DNA of 47,051 bases, taken from positions 1-47,051 of IMG/VR virus record IMGVR_UViG_3300036851_000739; one strand, written 5' to 3'. Shown piece by piece: positions 30,647 to 38,265 of the stretch. Position numbers and translations under genes: made by a program. Numbering within the stretch: the stretch's first letter is position 1; each line of letters opens with the position of its first letter. The notes below the pieces were generated by a model. It searched no databases and was not told the DNA's origin. It worked only from the letters and a program-made list of their open reading frames with translations. The DNA comes from a virus.

Positions 30647-31521
30647 GACGGCTTCTCCTTCCGGGGCTCCTGCCCGTAGAGGGGTTGGTGCTTGCCGCGG
30701 CTCCCGTGGTCGGGGTGGGGCTCGGCCCCGGCGCCGTCCTTCGGGGATCGCTTGTCCTGCTTGCCCGCCTCGGCGGGCTCCTCGCGCTCGGCGTCGTCCG
30801 CCGGCGCGTCACGCCCGGACTGGGGCTCGGCCCCGGCGCCAGGCGGTGAAGATGTCTCGCCCTCGAGGAACCCGACGAGCTCGCGCAGGCGCTCGGGGTT
30901 GCGGGCGAAGCGGCCGAAGACGAACTCGTCGCTGAGCGAGCGCACGCCGGCGCTCGCGCCCGCGTAGGCGGGGAAGGTCACCGGCCCGAACTCCCTCACC
31001 TGGGCCTCCTTCACGGTCCTCTCGGGCAGACCCCCGGGGTTGTGGTCGGAGCTGCCCGGCTCCTCGACGAACTCCTCGCGCATCACCCGGAAGCGCATCG
31101 AGGCGCCGTAGAGCCCGGCCTCGAGGCCGGGCAGGATCTCGTCGCGGACGTAGGAGGCGTCGAGCAGCGGCACCTCGTAGTAGGCGCCCTGCGCGTCCTC
31201 GCGCAGGTCCTCGATCGGGCCCAGCGGCTTGTCGCCGACGCTGTAGTCGAAGCCATGCTGAAACAGCACGCGCATGCCGTCGCGGTTCTCGCGGATCGTC
31301 TTCTTGAACGCCCCGGGCACGAAGCGCTCGAGGAAGTCCCCCTCGAAGATCGAGTGGATCTCCGTCCACTCGTTGAAGACCGCGAAGTGGCCGATCATCG
31401 TCGGCCCGCCATCCTCGCCGTCGTCTGCGGCGCGCAGTTCGACGCCCGGGTAGACGGCCCTGAAGAGGTGGTCTCGCGGTGGGCGACCGTTCGGGCCGTG
31501 GTCCTGCTCCTGCTTTCGCAT
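30634..31521 (-). CDS. HK97-family prohead protease
   Basis: A 295-residue protein of the S78-type prohead protease family. Key segments are HFAVFNEWTEI (about 45-55), MRVLFQHGFDYSVG with the probable catalytic His89, and LYGASMRFRV with probable Ser141, followed by VREFGPVTFPAYAGA. Residues 205-295 are a long charged, Pro-rich disordered tail. It cuts the capsid delta domain and itself during maturation. It begins immediately after the portal stop. Confidence 0.85.
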   Translation of the reverse strand: MRKQEQDHGPNGRPPRDHLFRAVYPGVELRAADDGEDGGPTMIGHFAVFNEWTEIHSIFEGDFLERFVPGAFKKTIRENRDGMRVLFQHGFDYSVGDKPLGPIEDLREDAQGAYYEVPLLDASYVRDEILPGLEAGLYGASMRFRVMREEFVEEPGSSDHNPGGLPERTVKEAQVREFGPVTFPAYAGASAGVRSLSDEFVFGRFARNPERLRELVGFLEGETSSPPGAGAEPQSGRDAPADDAEREEPAEAGKQDKRSPKDGAGAEPHPDHGSRGKHQPLYGQEPRKEKPSWLL

Positions 31522-32901
31522 CTAATCCTCCGTGTTGCCGTGCAGCAGCCCCGCGAGCGCTTCTCGCACGCGCTGAGCGGCCACACCGTTGGCATTCGGG
31601 TCGCCGGCGCCGGCCGGCCGCAGCTGGACTGAGAACAGCCCCGTGTGATCGAGCCGGCCGAGATCGCCGGCGACGATCGCCTCAACGACCGCCTCCGGCC
31701 TGAAGCCGGCCTCGGTCAGGGCCTTGATCGCCTGCGCCTGGACCTGCTGGATCTCAGCCGCGTCCTTGAGGTCCTCCTGCAGGAACGAGATGTCGCGGTC
31801 GTCGTACCAGAGCTCGGCGGCGGCGGGGACGTCGACGATCGTGGCGAGCGAGCCCGCCATGTTGCGCCACAGCGGCCGCATGGTGCCGTCGGCGAAGCGT
31901 CGGCGGGCCTGACCGTAGTTGGAGTAGGTCGCGGCCTCGAGCCCCTCGGAGAGCCCCACGATCACGGGCGGCACGCCCGCGGCCGCGGCGATCCTCGTCT
32001 CGCCAGCGCCCTGGGTGTCCTTGAACTGCAGCTGGCGCAGGTCCTTGCCGACGACCTCGACGTTGGCCCCGCCGCCGAGGTAGAGGGTCTTGTAGGCGTT
32101 CAGCACGCCCTCGTGGCTGTCCTCGAAGGTCTTGATCCAGCGCTCGAAGGCCTCGCGCTCGATCGAGGGGTCAAGCGACACCACCAGGTTGGGGGTGGCG
32201 CCGTTCTCGAAGAACTTGAGCTTGTGCGTGGTCGCCGCGCCGTCGGCCATCAGCTCGCGGATCACGGGCGTCAGCCACGACATGCCGCGGAAGCTCGCGG
32301 CCGGGTCGGGGATCGGCGCGAAGTGCGCGACCTGCTGGCGCAGCAGCGGCACCGGCTTGGCCCCCGAGCGGGGCCCGCCGGGCTGGTAGACGTAGCCGAT
32401 CACCTCGGCGTCGATGTCGCCGGCGCCAATGTCGGCCTGGGGCTCCTGCTCGGAGCCGAGCACGATCGTCATCCAGTCGGGGCGCAGGCGGCGGATGCGC
32501 CCGGGCCGCCGGACGGCGTAGAAGTTGCCGGCCAGGTCGGCGTCCTGGATCGCGCGCGTCAGCAGGTCGCCGGTCGTGCCGCCCGGCCAGGGCTGCTCGA
32601 GCGTCCTGAGCGCTGTCGTGCCGAACAGCTCGCCCGGACGTCCGGACTGGATCCGCCGGAACTGGAAGCGCGCCTCCGAGAACAGCAGCAGTCGCACCAG
32701 CATGCAGGCGAAGACGACGCCATTGGCCTTGTAGATGCCCTGGACGTAGCCCTCGAAGTTGGGCGGGATCTCCTCGGCCTTGGCGCCGAGCGTAGTCGAG
32801 GGTCCGAGCGGATAGGAGAGCCCGTTGAAGTTGAAGTAGTTGGCCCAGTCGTCGAGCCCGAGGGGACTCGAAGAGCGCCTGAGCCAGCGCAGCAGATTCA
32901 C
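31522..32901 (-). CDS. Portal protein (HK97 family)
   Basis: A 459-residue protein with portal features: ANGVVFACMLVRLLLFSEARFQF near residue 60, PWPGGTTGDLLTRAIQDADLAGN, HFAPIPDPAASFRGMSWL at about 190, FENGATPNLVVSL, a helix KTFEDSHEGVLNAYKTLYLGGG, and GVPPVIVGLSEG. It would form the dodecameric ring through which DNA is packed. A CCGGACGTCCGG palindrome lies within the gene (32634-32645), possibly by chance. It is followed by the protease with no gap. Confidence 0.9.
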   Translation of the reverse strand: MNLLRWLRRSSSPLGLDDWANYFNFNGLSYPLGPSTTLGAKAEEIPPNFEGYVQGIYKANGVVFACMLVRLLLFSEARFQFRRIQSGRPGELFGTTALRTLEQPWPGGTTGDLLTRAIQDADLAGNFYAVRRPGRIRRLRPDWMTIVLGSEQEPQADIGAGDIDAEVIGYVYQPGGPRSGAKPVPLLRQQVAHFAPIPDPAASFRGMSWLTPVIRELMADGAATTHKLKFFENGATPNLVVSLDPSIEREAFERWIKTFEDSHEGVLNAYKTLYLGGGANVEVVGKDLRQLQFKDTQGAGETRIAAAAGVPPVIVGLSEGLEAATYSNYGQARRRFADGTMRPLWRNMAGSLATIVDVPAAAELWYDDRDISFLQEDLKDAAEIQQVQAQAIKALTEAGFRPEAVVEAIVAGDLGRLDHTGLFSVQLRPAGAGDPNANGVAAQRVREALAGLLHGNTED

Positions 32902-33065
32902 CGGTTGCCTCCGACGTCGAGGCCGAGCAGGCCGAGCGCGCAGATCCCGCCGCCGCCGGCGATCAGCGCCGCCGGCGGATAGACCAGGGCGATCCCGGCC
33001 AGGGCCAGGCCGGCGCCGACGAACGAGAGCCCGGCAGCGATCAGGTGTCTGCGCTTCAGCTCCAT
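32898..33065 (-). CDS. 55-residue membrane protein after terminase
   Basis: MELKRRHLIAAGLSFVGAGL... has two hydrophobic spans (about residues 8-29 and 31-48) with a short turn. The ATG lies within the last codons of the terminase gene and the stop overlaps the portal start, so it is fully coupled. Function unknown; small two-span proteins occur here in some phages. Confidence 0.5.
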   Translation of the reverse strand: MELKRRHLIAAGLSFVGAGLALAGIALVYPPAALIAGGGGICALGLLGLDVGGNR

Positions 33066-34666
33066 GCGACCAGCGGCTCCTTCTCGGGGGTGTCCTGCTC
33101 GCCGACCGCGACGCTGTGGCCGATCAGCACGCCGGTGAGCGCGTCGATCGGGAACTTGGCCCGCTTCTCGCCCTTGGCATCCGACGGACGGTCGTACTTC
33201 CACTTCTCGCCGCCGAGCTGACGCCGCACGGCGTTCAGCACATGGGCGCGCAGGCCCGGGTCCCCGTCGTGGCGCAGCCAGCCGGAGCGGATCGCCTCGT
33301 CGAGTCGGGCCGCGGCGAGCGCCATCGGCGCGTTGTCCTGCGAGTGCTCGATGAACGCGAGCGGGCCAATGCCGCGGGCGACTTGGCGCGGGTGCTCACC
33401 CTTCTCGAGCAGCTGTGCCATCTGGTGGCCGCCCGCGTTGGGGTCATAGACGAAGCCCTCGGGCAGGAACTCCTCCTGCAGGTCGAGCAGGCCCTCGACG
33501 ACGTCGCCCTCGTCGACCGGCGGCTCGATGATCCGTACGCCCGCGACCACGCGCCGCTCGGACGACTCCCAGACCAGCATGCCCATCGCGGTCGTGTCGA
33601 TCTTCCAGCCGAGGTCGAGCCAACCGAAGCACGGCCTGGAGCGGTCGGGGTCGAGTCCTTCCTCGCGCAGGGCATCCCAGTCCTCTGGCGTCACCGCCTG
33701 GCCGGAGATCCGCGTCGCGATGTTGCAGACGAAGCGCTGCCAATGGGCGGGCGTCATCGTCGACGAGCGGCGCTTGCGCCGCAGCTTTGCCTGGGTGATC
33801 GCACGCCGGGGATTTGCCTGCGCTACGACGCGCATGTCCTCGCACTGCTCGCGCCGCGGAACCGCCCAGTCGTGCAGGACGATCCGCTCCGGCGTCACCG
33901 CCCGGGTGTGGCAGCCCTCGACGCTGACCTCGGTCGCGTCGCGATGGATCTGGGCGCGCGTCTCCTCGAAATCCGAACCGGGCTCGCCGGCTGTCGAGAT
34001 CGCGCCGATCTGGCCGTCGCGCTTCTCGAGCTTGCCCGCCCAGGTCCTGTAGAGGCGCAGGTCGCGATGGCGGTGGAGCTCGTCGAGCAGCGCCAGGGTC
34101 GGGATGATCCCGTCGGCGGTGCGGTCATCGGCCGCGTAGATCTGGATCCGCCCGATCGTCCGCAAGCATCTGATCCGCCGGTAGCCCTCCTGGCAGCGGA
34201 AGCGATCGCGGATCGAAGGCGAGCGGAGCACGAAGCCCTCCGCCTGGCGGTAGAGCAGCTCGGCCTGCTCCCGTGACGAGGCGCCGATCGGCACCGAGGG
34301 GGCCTCGACGTGGTCTCCGTGGTAGAGGGCGAAGCCGGCCCAGAAGGTCGTCTTGCCGTTGCCCTCCGGGACGACGGTCCAGACCTCGCGCGCCCCGGCG
34401 AGCAGGTCCTCGACGACCGCCAGCTGCCAGGCATCCGGGTTCCAGCGCCGGCCGGTGTCCAGCACCAGGCGACGGGCCCAGCGCCGGAAGTGGTCGACCG
34501 TCAGCGGCTTCGGCTCGGGCTGGTGCGCCGACTTTTTCTCGCGGCGAGCGGGGAGCGGGTGCCCCGCTGCGCGGTCCTTCTCGCGAGGGGGGGTGCCCCC
34601 CTCGCTCTGGCGCGCCCCGGCTCCCGACCGCCGGCGGCGGGATGGCGCCGGCCTCTTGGCCGTCAC
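33056..34666 (-). CDS. Terminase large subunit
   Basis: A 536-residue protein with a GTG start. Residues 1-55 are basic and disordered. The ATPase has a Walker A at PEGNGKTT (100-107), an acceptable terminase variant, and a Walker B at LALLDELHRH (191-200). The nuclease domain starts at about GWLDLGWKIDTTA (near residue 350) and has further Asp at FVYDPNAGGHQMAQ (about 430). It cuts concatemeric DNA and drives packaging. An HNH nuclease gene lies just upstream, as in HK97-type phages with cohesive ends. No clear small subunit gene is seen. Confidence 0.9.
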   Translation of the reverse strand: MTAKRPAPSRRRRSGAGARQSEGGTPPREKDRAAGHPLPARREKKSAHQPEPKPLTVDHFRRWARRLVLDTGRRWNPDAWQLAVVEDLLAGAREVWTVVPEGNGKTTFWAGFALYHGDHVEAPSVPIGASSREQAELLYRQAEGFVLRSPSIRDRFRCQEGYRRIRCLRTIGRIQIYAADDRTADGIIPTLALLDELHRHRDLRLYRTWAGKLEKRDGQIGAISTAGEPGSDFEETRAQIHRDATEVSVEGCHTRAVTPERIVLHDWAVPRREQCEDMRVVAQANPRRAITQAKLRRKRRSSTMTPAHWQRFVCNIATRISGQAVTPEDWDALREEGLDPDRSRPCFGWLDLGWKIDTTAMGMLVWESSERRVVAGVRIIEPPVDEGDVVEGLLDLQEEFLPEGFVYDPNAGGHQMAQLLEKGEHPRQVARGIGPLAFIEHSQDNAPMALAAARLDEAIRSGWLRHDGDPGLRAHVLNAVRRQLGGEKWKYDRPSDAKGEKRAKFPIDALTGVLIGHSVAVGEQDTPEKEPLVAWS

Positions 34667-34668
34667 GG

Positions 34669-34776
34669 CTAGGCAGGAAGCTCTGCCAGGTCCCGTACCG
34701 GCAGGCCGAGAATGGCGTCGGCCCGCTTGAGCTCCTGCTCGAGCGCGAGCATGCGGGCGAGGAAGACGTGGTACAT
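34669..34776 (-). CDS. 35-residue ORF between HNH and terminase
   Basis: MYHVFLARMLALEQELKRAD then AILGLPVRDLAELPA is a helical peptide placed 2 nt after the HNH stop and 2 nt before the terminase GTG. It may be a remnant or minimal small-terminase-like gene, or just a coupling ORF. Too short to assign. Confidence 0.35.
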   Translation of the reverse strand: MYHVFLARMLALEQELKRADAILGLPVRDLAELPA

Positions 34777-34778
34777 CG

Positions 34779-35093
34779 TCACCGGGCCTTCGGGTCGGTC
34801 AGGCGGTCATGGATCCCGCAGCGCGTCGCCCCGTTGCTCGGGTCGTAGCCGCCGCCCTCGGAGATCGGGACGAGATGGCAGGCGCGCAGGTCCGTCGTGG
34901 CAGGGCAGCGCGTGCCGCTCGCGTCGATCCAGGTGCACCGATGCCCGTCGCGCTCCAGCACCGCCTCGCGGAACCGGCGCTGCGCCGCGTGATCACGGTT
35001 CCGCGACCAGCTCACGTTCTTCGGGCGGCGATGCCGCGGGCAGCGCGTCTGACCCGAGACCCGGCCACAGACGTTGCAGGAGTAGCGCGGCAG
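34779..35093 (-). CDS. HNH endonuclease, probable CTG start
   Basis: From GTG at 35015 the frame gives a 78-residue HNH domain with Cys53/Cys63, His73 (ACHLVP), Asn87, Cys92 and His95 (CGIHDRL), numbered from the upstream start. The same frame is open further up and encodes a zinc knuckle, YSCNVCGRVSGQTRCPRHR (Cys6, Cys9, Cys18, His21), which such phage HNH proteins normally have at the N-terminus. The only start that includes it is CTG at 35093-35091, with GGAGG 5 nt upstream. I therefore annotate a CTG-started protein of 104 residues. Phage HNH nucleases next to terminase assist cos cleavage and packaging. Confidence 0.75.
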   Translation of the reverse strand: MPRYSCNVCGRVSGQTRCPRHRRPKNVSWSRNRDHAAQRRFREAVLERDGHRCTWIDASGTRCPATTDLRACHLVPISEGGGYDPSNGATRCGIHDRLTDPKAR

Positions 35094-35094
35094 C

Positions 35095-35265
35095 TCAGCC
35101 TCCGGGCGAGATCTGCCCGCCGCAGCGGTCGTGCACGTAGGAGACGTGGCCGCGACGCGGGTCGATCGACCAGGAGATCGTGTCCCTGAACCTGCAGCTC
35201 GCGCCCTCGTTGTGAAGCGTGCGCTTGCACCTGAGGCAGAACCAGTCGGTGCGGCGGCGAGTCAT
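35095..35265 (-). CDS. 56-residue zinc-ribbon protein
   Basis: MTRRRTDWFCLRCKRTLHNE... carries Cys10, Cys13, Cys24 and Cys48 in a zinc-ribbon-like arrangement. It starts with ATG and GAGG-type spacing behind the upstream gene, and its TGA lies 1 nt before the CTG start proposed for the HNH gene. Function unknown; possibly an HNH or terminase partner. Confidence 0.5.
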   Translation of the reverse strand: MTRRRTDWFCLRCKRTLHNEGASCRFRDTISWSIDPRRGHVSYVHDRCGGQISPGG

Positions 35266-35270
35266 GGAGG

Positions 35271-35561
35271 TCACCGCCGCGGCGCGCTGGCACTGTCCCG
35301 CCTGGAGCCAGCTCGCCGTGCGCCGCGGCGATCGCCCTCGTACACGGCACTGAGCGCAGCGACATGCTTCGGCAGGTCGTGACGGCAGCTCAGGCGGATC
35401 GTGCGTCCGTCGGGTAGCTGGCCGATCACCACCAGGTACGCGGGCCGGGCGAACTCGGAGACGCTATCCGCCCGGGCACGCCGGATGGCGATCTCGTCGA
35501 TGCCGAGCCGCTCGCAGCTTGCAAGAGCTCCCGGCGAAAGGGTGACATCGGTGGCGTTCAT
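35271..35561 (-). CDS. Small protein with duplicated SPGALASCERLGIDEIA segment
   Basis: A 96-residue protein starting ATG (MNATDVTLSPGALASCERLG). Residues 6-31 are nearly identical to the start of the protein at 36282-36548, so the two are paralogues. The rest (PAYLVVIGQLPDGRTIRLSCRHDL) looks like a small beta domain with a basic tail. It is separated from the upstream gene by about 100 bp that include a run of eight Cs. No family known. Confidence 0.5.
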   Translation of the reverse strand: MNATDVTLSPGALASCERLGIDEIAIRRARADSVSEFARPAYLVVIGQLPDGRTIRLSCRHDLPKHVAALSAVYEGDRRGARRAGSRRDSASAPRR

Positions 35562-35665
35562 TCGCGGTCGATGGTCCGACACTTCGGTGTCCGACTCCTC
35601 CGGTCGATCTTCGGCGGGCCGCCGACGCGGAGGACGAGCTCCTCGCCCCCCCCCACGCCATATTC

Positions 35666-35947
35666 CTAGGTGGTGGAACCGAGATCGCGCTCGTAGCGCC
35701 AGGCGCGCAGCAGCGCCCGCCAGCGGCGCGGATTCCAGGGCGAGCAAAGCGCCGCGTAGGCGCGATTCGCTTCGATCGCGCTCCGCGTGTAGTAGCGGCT
35801 AAGCGCCTCGGTCGCCCTGATACGCGCCTCGGTGCCCGGCTTGCTCGAGATCACCTCGGCACGCAGCTCGAGCTCACGCAACTCGCGCCGCGCCTGCTCC
35901 GTGTCGGCGTGCAGCTCGATCTTGATCGTCTGCATCGCCGGCGTCAC
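35666..35947 (-). CDS. Small helical protein
   Basis: A 93-residue frame with GTG in a GTGA overlap with the upstream gene; an ATG four codons on (MQTIKIELHADTEQARREL) is an equally good start. It is mostly helical (RELRELELRAEVISSK) and ends with Trp/Arg-rich ALLRAWRYERDLG. Function unknown. Confidence 0.5.
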   Translation of the reverse strand: MTPAMQTIKIELHADTEQARRELRELELRAEVISSKPGTEARIRATEALSRYYTRSAIEANRAYAALCSPWNPRRWRALLRAWRYERDLGSTT

Positions 35948-36216
35948 GGATGCCCGTTCGTCGGCGGTACCTCGACCAGCTCGTGCTCATCGACGACGGC
36001 CACCGAGATCGGCGGGATCGGCTCCATGTTCAAGATGCCGATGCGCAGGTTCGCGCCGCGCGCGATCGCGTCGCGTTCGTGCGGCGTCAGCTCGAAGACC
36101 GCCTGCACGACCGTGTCGCCATCCTCGTACTCGATGCGCTGACACGGCAGGTTGCGGATGTCCTCGCGCGGGCCGAGGTAGGTGAAGTTCGAGTTGGGCG
36201 TTCGGATTGCTCGCAT
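35944..36216 (-). CDS. Small conserved phage protein
   Basis: A 90-residue protein, MRAIRTPNSNFTYLGPREDI..., containing AVFELTPHERDAIARGANLRIGIL and PIPPISVAVVD. The LTPHERDAIARG..I.IGI segment is a pattern I have seen in small proteins of diverse phages and prophages. Role unknown. The shorter start is chosen because upstream sequence has no matching signal. Confidence 0.55.
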   Translation of the reverse strand: MRAIRTPNSNFTYLGPREDIRNLPCQRIEYEDGDTVVQAVFELTPHERDAIARGANLRIGILNMEPIPPISVAVVDEHELVEVPPTNGHP

Positions 36217-36281
36217 GGCAAGAGTGCTTCGGGTCAGCGGCCTCGGGTCCCTCTGAGCCCCGCTGCCCTTGCCGCCTGGCG

Positions 36282-36548
36282 TTATCGATCTCGGCGAGCG
36301 AGTGTTGGGATCTCTCCGGACCGATGGGGCGGCATGCCCGCCCTCCGGATGGCCGCGGGGCTCAGACGGATCCGCTTGCCGCAACTGTTGCGACGGTCAG
36401 GCGCTGTGACGGCGCTGCGGGATCGCAGGCAGTGTCGGGTGGCGGCGACGGGATCTGCTCGCAGACGCCTCACCGCGATCTCGTCGATGCCGAGCCGCTC
36501 GCAGCTCGCGAGCGCGCCGGGCGAGAGTGTGACGGCGCTGGTGCTCAG
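36282..36548 (-). CDS. Diverged paralogue with probable CTG start
   Basis: The frame gives LSTSAVTLSPGALASCERLG then IDEIAVRRLRADP, which aligns without gaps from the first residue with the ATG-started protein at 35271-35561. The codon aligned with that ATG is CTG (36548-36546), and it overlaps the recombinase stop as CTGA. After residue 31 similarity fades and the sequence becomes Arg-rich, with only an IRLS piece recognisable, so the gene may be decaying. No strong Shine-Dalgarno precedes the CTG. Confidence 0.45.
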   Translation of the reverse strand: MSTSAVTLSPGALASCERLGIDEIAVRRLRADPVAATRHCLRSRSAVTAPDRRNSCGKRIRLSPAAIRRAGMPPHRSGEIPTLARRDR

Positions 36549-37132
36549 CGTGTCCGCGCCCTAACCCGCTCCTGCAGGTCCGCGTCGACGACCTCGAGGT
36601 AGATCGTCGTTGTACGCACGTCGGCATGACGCATGAGGGTCTGGACCTCCCGGATCGAGAAGCGCTCGCGCAGCAGCTCAGTCGCAAAGGTGTGGCGCAG
36701 CATGTGAGGGTTCACGTGGCGCTCGAGCCCGGCGCGGCGGGCGTAACGGTCGACCATCTCCCAGACGTAGTGGCGGGAGACGCGGGTGCCAGGCAGCGTC
36801 GTGAAGAGCTGCGGTCTGCCGGCGGCAAACTGGCGCCGCACCGTCTTCCAGCGCCTCAGCAGTTGCTCGGTCTCGGGCGCGACGTAGGCAAAGCCCTCGT
36901 GCCCACCCTTAGCCACCTCTGGCCGCAGGTGGATCTGGCCGTCCTGCGCGCGCCAGTCCCGCAGGTTGAGCCCGCAGACCTCGGACACGCGCAGGCCCGA
37001 GCGGTACATCAGCTCGAGCATGCAGCGATTGCGCAGACCCGTCGGCGCGGCCAGATTGGCGCGCGCGAGCAGCGCCTCTGCCTCGTCGCGCGAGAGCGTC
37101 TTCGGGAGCTTGCGCTTCGCCATAGGCATCAC
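36545..37132 (-). CDS. Short tyrosine recombinase (XerC/D-like catalytic core)
   Basis: A 195-residue protein consisting only of the catalytic domain. All active residues are visible: Arg48 (GLRVSEV), Lys75 (AKGGHE), His143 and Arg146 (HMLRHTFA), His169 (MRHAD) and the nucleophile Tyr178 (TIYLEV). The usual N-terminal core-binding domain is missing. It is distinct from the integrase beside attP and lies among head-proximal accessory genes. It may resolve multimers or act on the inverted repeat 40-100 bp upstream of its start. The exact start (GTG 37132, or ATGs 3-9 nt later) is unclear. Confidence 0.8.
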   Translation of the reverse strand: MMPMAKRKLPKTLSRDEAEALLARANLAAPTGLRNRCMLELMYRSGLRVSEVCGLNLRDWRAQDGQIHLRPEVAKGGHEGFAYVAPETEQLLRRWKTVRRQFAAGRPQLFTTLPGTRVSRHYVWEMVDRYARRAGLERHVNPHMLRHTFATELLRERFSIREVQTLMRHADVRTTTIYLEVVDADLQERVRARTR

Positions 37133-37169
37133 ACTTCGCCGGACCGCTCTGCAGCGCCCAAACGTCGGG

Positions 37170-37246
37170 ATAGACCCAACGTTCTGTAGGGAGTGGTGGG
37201 TCTATGCGGCCGCGGGAGCCGCGTGCGAGGCGAAAGTTGGGTCTAT
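37170..37246. repeat. Inverted repeat beside the short recombinase
   Basis: atagacccaacgtt (37170-37183) and aaagttgggtctat (37233-37246) are inverted copies matching at 13 of 14 positions, 49 bp apart. A third copy of the core, gtgggtctatgc, lies between them at 37196-37207 in the second orientation. The block fills most of the 130-bp gap upstream of the recombinase gene. It could be its recombination site or an operator for its expression. Confidence 0.6.
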
Positions 37247-37262
37247 GCGCCGACGCCCGGGC

Positions 37263-37529
37263 CTACGCGACGGAGGCCACGCTGACCGTGACGAGATCGC
37301 GCGAGTAGCCCGTGTCATCGGGCGGGCGGTGGCCGGGGTTCGCATGCCCGCTGGCCGTGACGGCGATCGTTCCCACGCCGACGACGCGGGTGAGCTCCTT
37401 GGCCGCCTTCCTCGCGGCGGCGAGCTGCTCACGCGCCTCCGGCGCCTCGCAGGGTGGCGACTCCTGGGCGACGTCGATCGCGGCGTCGATCTCGTCGTGC
37501 GTGCTCTTCGCTGTGAACGACCAGCTCAT
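37263..37529 (-). CDS. Small protein of unknown function
   Basis: An 88-residue protein, MSWSFTAKSTHDEIDAAIDVA..., helical at first (EAREQLAAARKAAKELTRVVG) then ending in strands (IAVTASGHANPGH, RDLVTVSVASVA). The SGHANPGH part is reminiscent of proteins of other actinophages. Coupled to the upstream zinc protein by ATGA. Confidence 0.5.
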   Translation of the reverse strand: MSWSFTAKSTHDEIDAAIDVAQESPPCEAPEAREQLAAARKAAKELTRVVGVGTIAVTASGHANPGHRPPDDTGYSRDLVTVSVASVA

Positions 37530-37696
37530 GCCAAACCTCCTGTCGCGGGCTTCGAGGTCATCGGATGGGGCTGCGCGTGGTAGCGGCAGCGGGTGTTCGA
37601 GCAGTAGACCCTGCCGTCTCTCAGGACGATCAGGTCATGGCGGCAGTCGCTGCAGATCCCGCCCTGGTCGGGGTGCTTGCGGTTGCGTTGGCTCAT
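37526..37696 (-). CDS. 56-residue zinc-ribbon protein
   Basis: MSQRNRKHPDQGGICSDC... has Cys15, Cys18, Cys32, Cys37 and His40 spaced like a small zinc ribbon. The ATG overlaps nothing upstream; its TGA overlaps the next ATG, and AGGAGG just before that ATG lies within this gene. Function unknown; possibly nucleic-acid binding. Confidence 0.55.
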   Translation of the reverse strand: MSQRNRKHPDQGGICSDCRHDLIVLRDGRVYCSNTRCRYHAQPHPMTSKPATGGLA

Positions 37697-37717
37697 GCGA
37701 ATGCGCGTTCATGCCTA

Positions 37718-38032
37718 CTATCCGTCGAGCGCCTTGACGTGCCAGTGCTCGTAGCTCGAGGAGCTGACGAAGGGCGCCATCGCCTCGGAGAGCTCGTGCT
37801 TCTCGAGGTAGCCGTTCAGGTCGAAGCGGCTGCCGGTCGACTTGCGGATCCGCTTGATCGCGTAGCCACCGACCTCGACGAGCTGCCCGAGGCGCAGCCG
37901 CCGGCGGTGGCGGCCGCGGACCTTCTCACGCTCAGCCTTCGCCTTGTGGAGCGCGCGGCTCGCCGAAGCGACGGCCGCCTCGGCGTCCGCGATCTCGCGC
38001 GCGTGTGTTGAGGTGAGAGAAGGTGCGGGCAT
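37718..38032 (-). CDS. Small conserved phage protein
   Basis: A 104-residue protein. The first 45 residues are a charged helix (EIADAEAAVASASRALHKAK); the rest (GQLVEVGGYAIKRIRKSTGSRFDLNGYLEKHEL, then SSSYEHWHVKALDG) forms a domain that I recall from many actinophages. It overlaps the upstream gene by about 100 bp, unusually much for this genome, so one of the two frames may be displaced. Confidence 0.5.
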   Translation of the reverse strand: MPAPSLTSTHAREIADAEAAVASASRALHKAKAEREKVRGRHRRRLRLGQLVEVGGYAIKRIRKSTGSRFDLNGYLEKHELSEAMAPFVSSSSYEHWHVKALDG

Positions 38033-38261
38033 TGCGGCGTCGCAGGCGAAGCTCCCCGGCCTGGGCGAGGGCCGCTACGGCGAGGTCCAGCAGGGCGAGC
38101 TCCTGGCGCTGGTCGAGACCGAACCGCTCGGCCTTGCGGCAGTCGGCCAGGATCTGCTCGAGCGACTGCGCCGCGGCAACCGCGCCCTGCTCGCGCCGGC
38201 GGATCAGGAAGTCGTAGACGAGCTGGTCGGAAGCTCGCTGCTGCTCACGTACAGCCGGCAC
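37932..38261 (-). CDS. First gene of the late unit, helical protein
   Basis: A 109-residue frame with a GTG start and a good GGAGG 6 nt upstream. Residues 1-70 are helical (QLVYDFLIRRREQGAVAAAQSLEQ, ERFGLDQRQELALLDLAVAAL); the last 35 residues are Arg-rich and overlap the next gene, suggesting either a natural overlap or a frameshift that splits one longer protein. It is the first gene after the proposed late promoter. No family recognised. Confidence 0.5.
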   Translation of the reverse strand: MPAVREQQRASDQLVYDFLIRRREQGAVAAAQSLEQILADCRKAERFGLDQRQELALLDLAVAALAQAGELRLRRRNARTFSHLNTRARDRGRRGGRRFGEPRAPQGEG

Positions 38262-38265
38262 GAGG

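Noticed and set aside
29228-30679. Long plus-strand frame opposite the capsid gene
   Set aside because: Antisense shadow of the HK97 capsid frame.
32634-32645. Third CCGGACGTCCGG palindrome, in the portal gene, as a functional site
   Set aside because: It is isolated within a conserved coding gene, far from the paired copies, and may be chance in GC-rich DNA.
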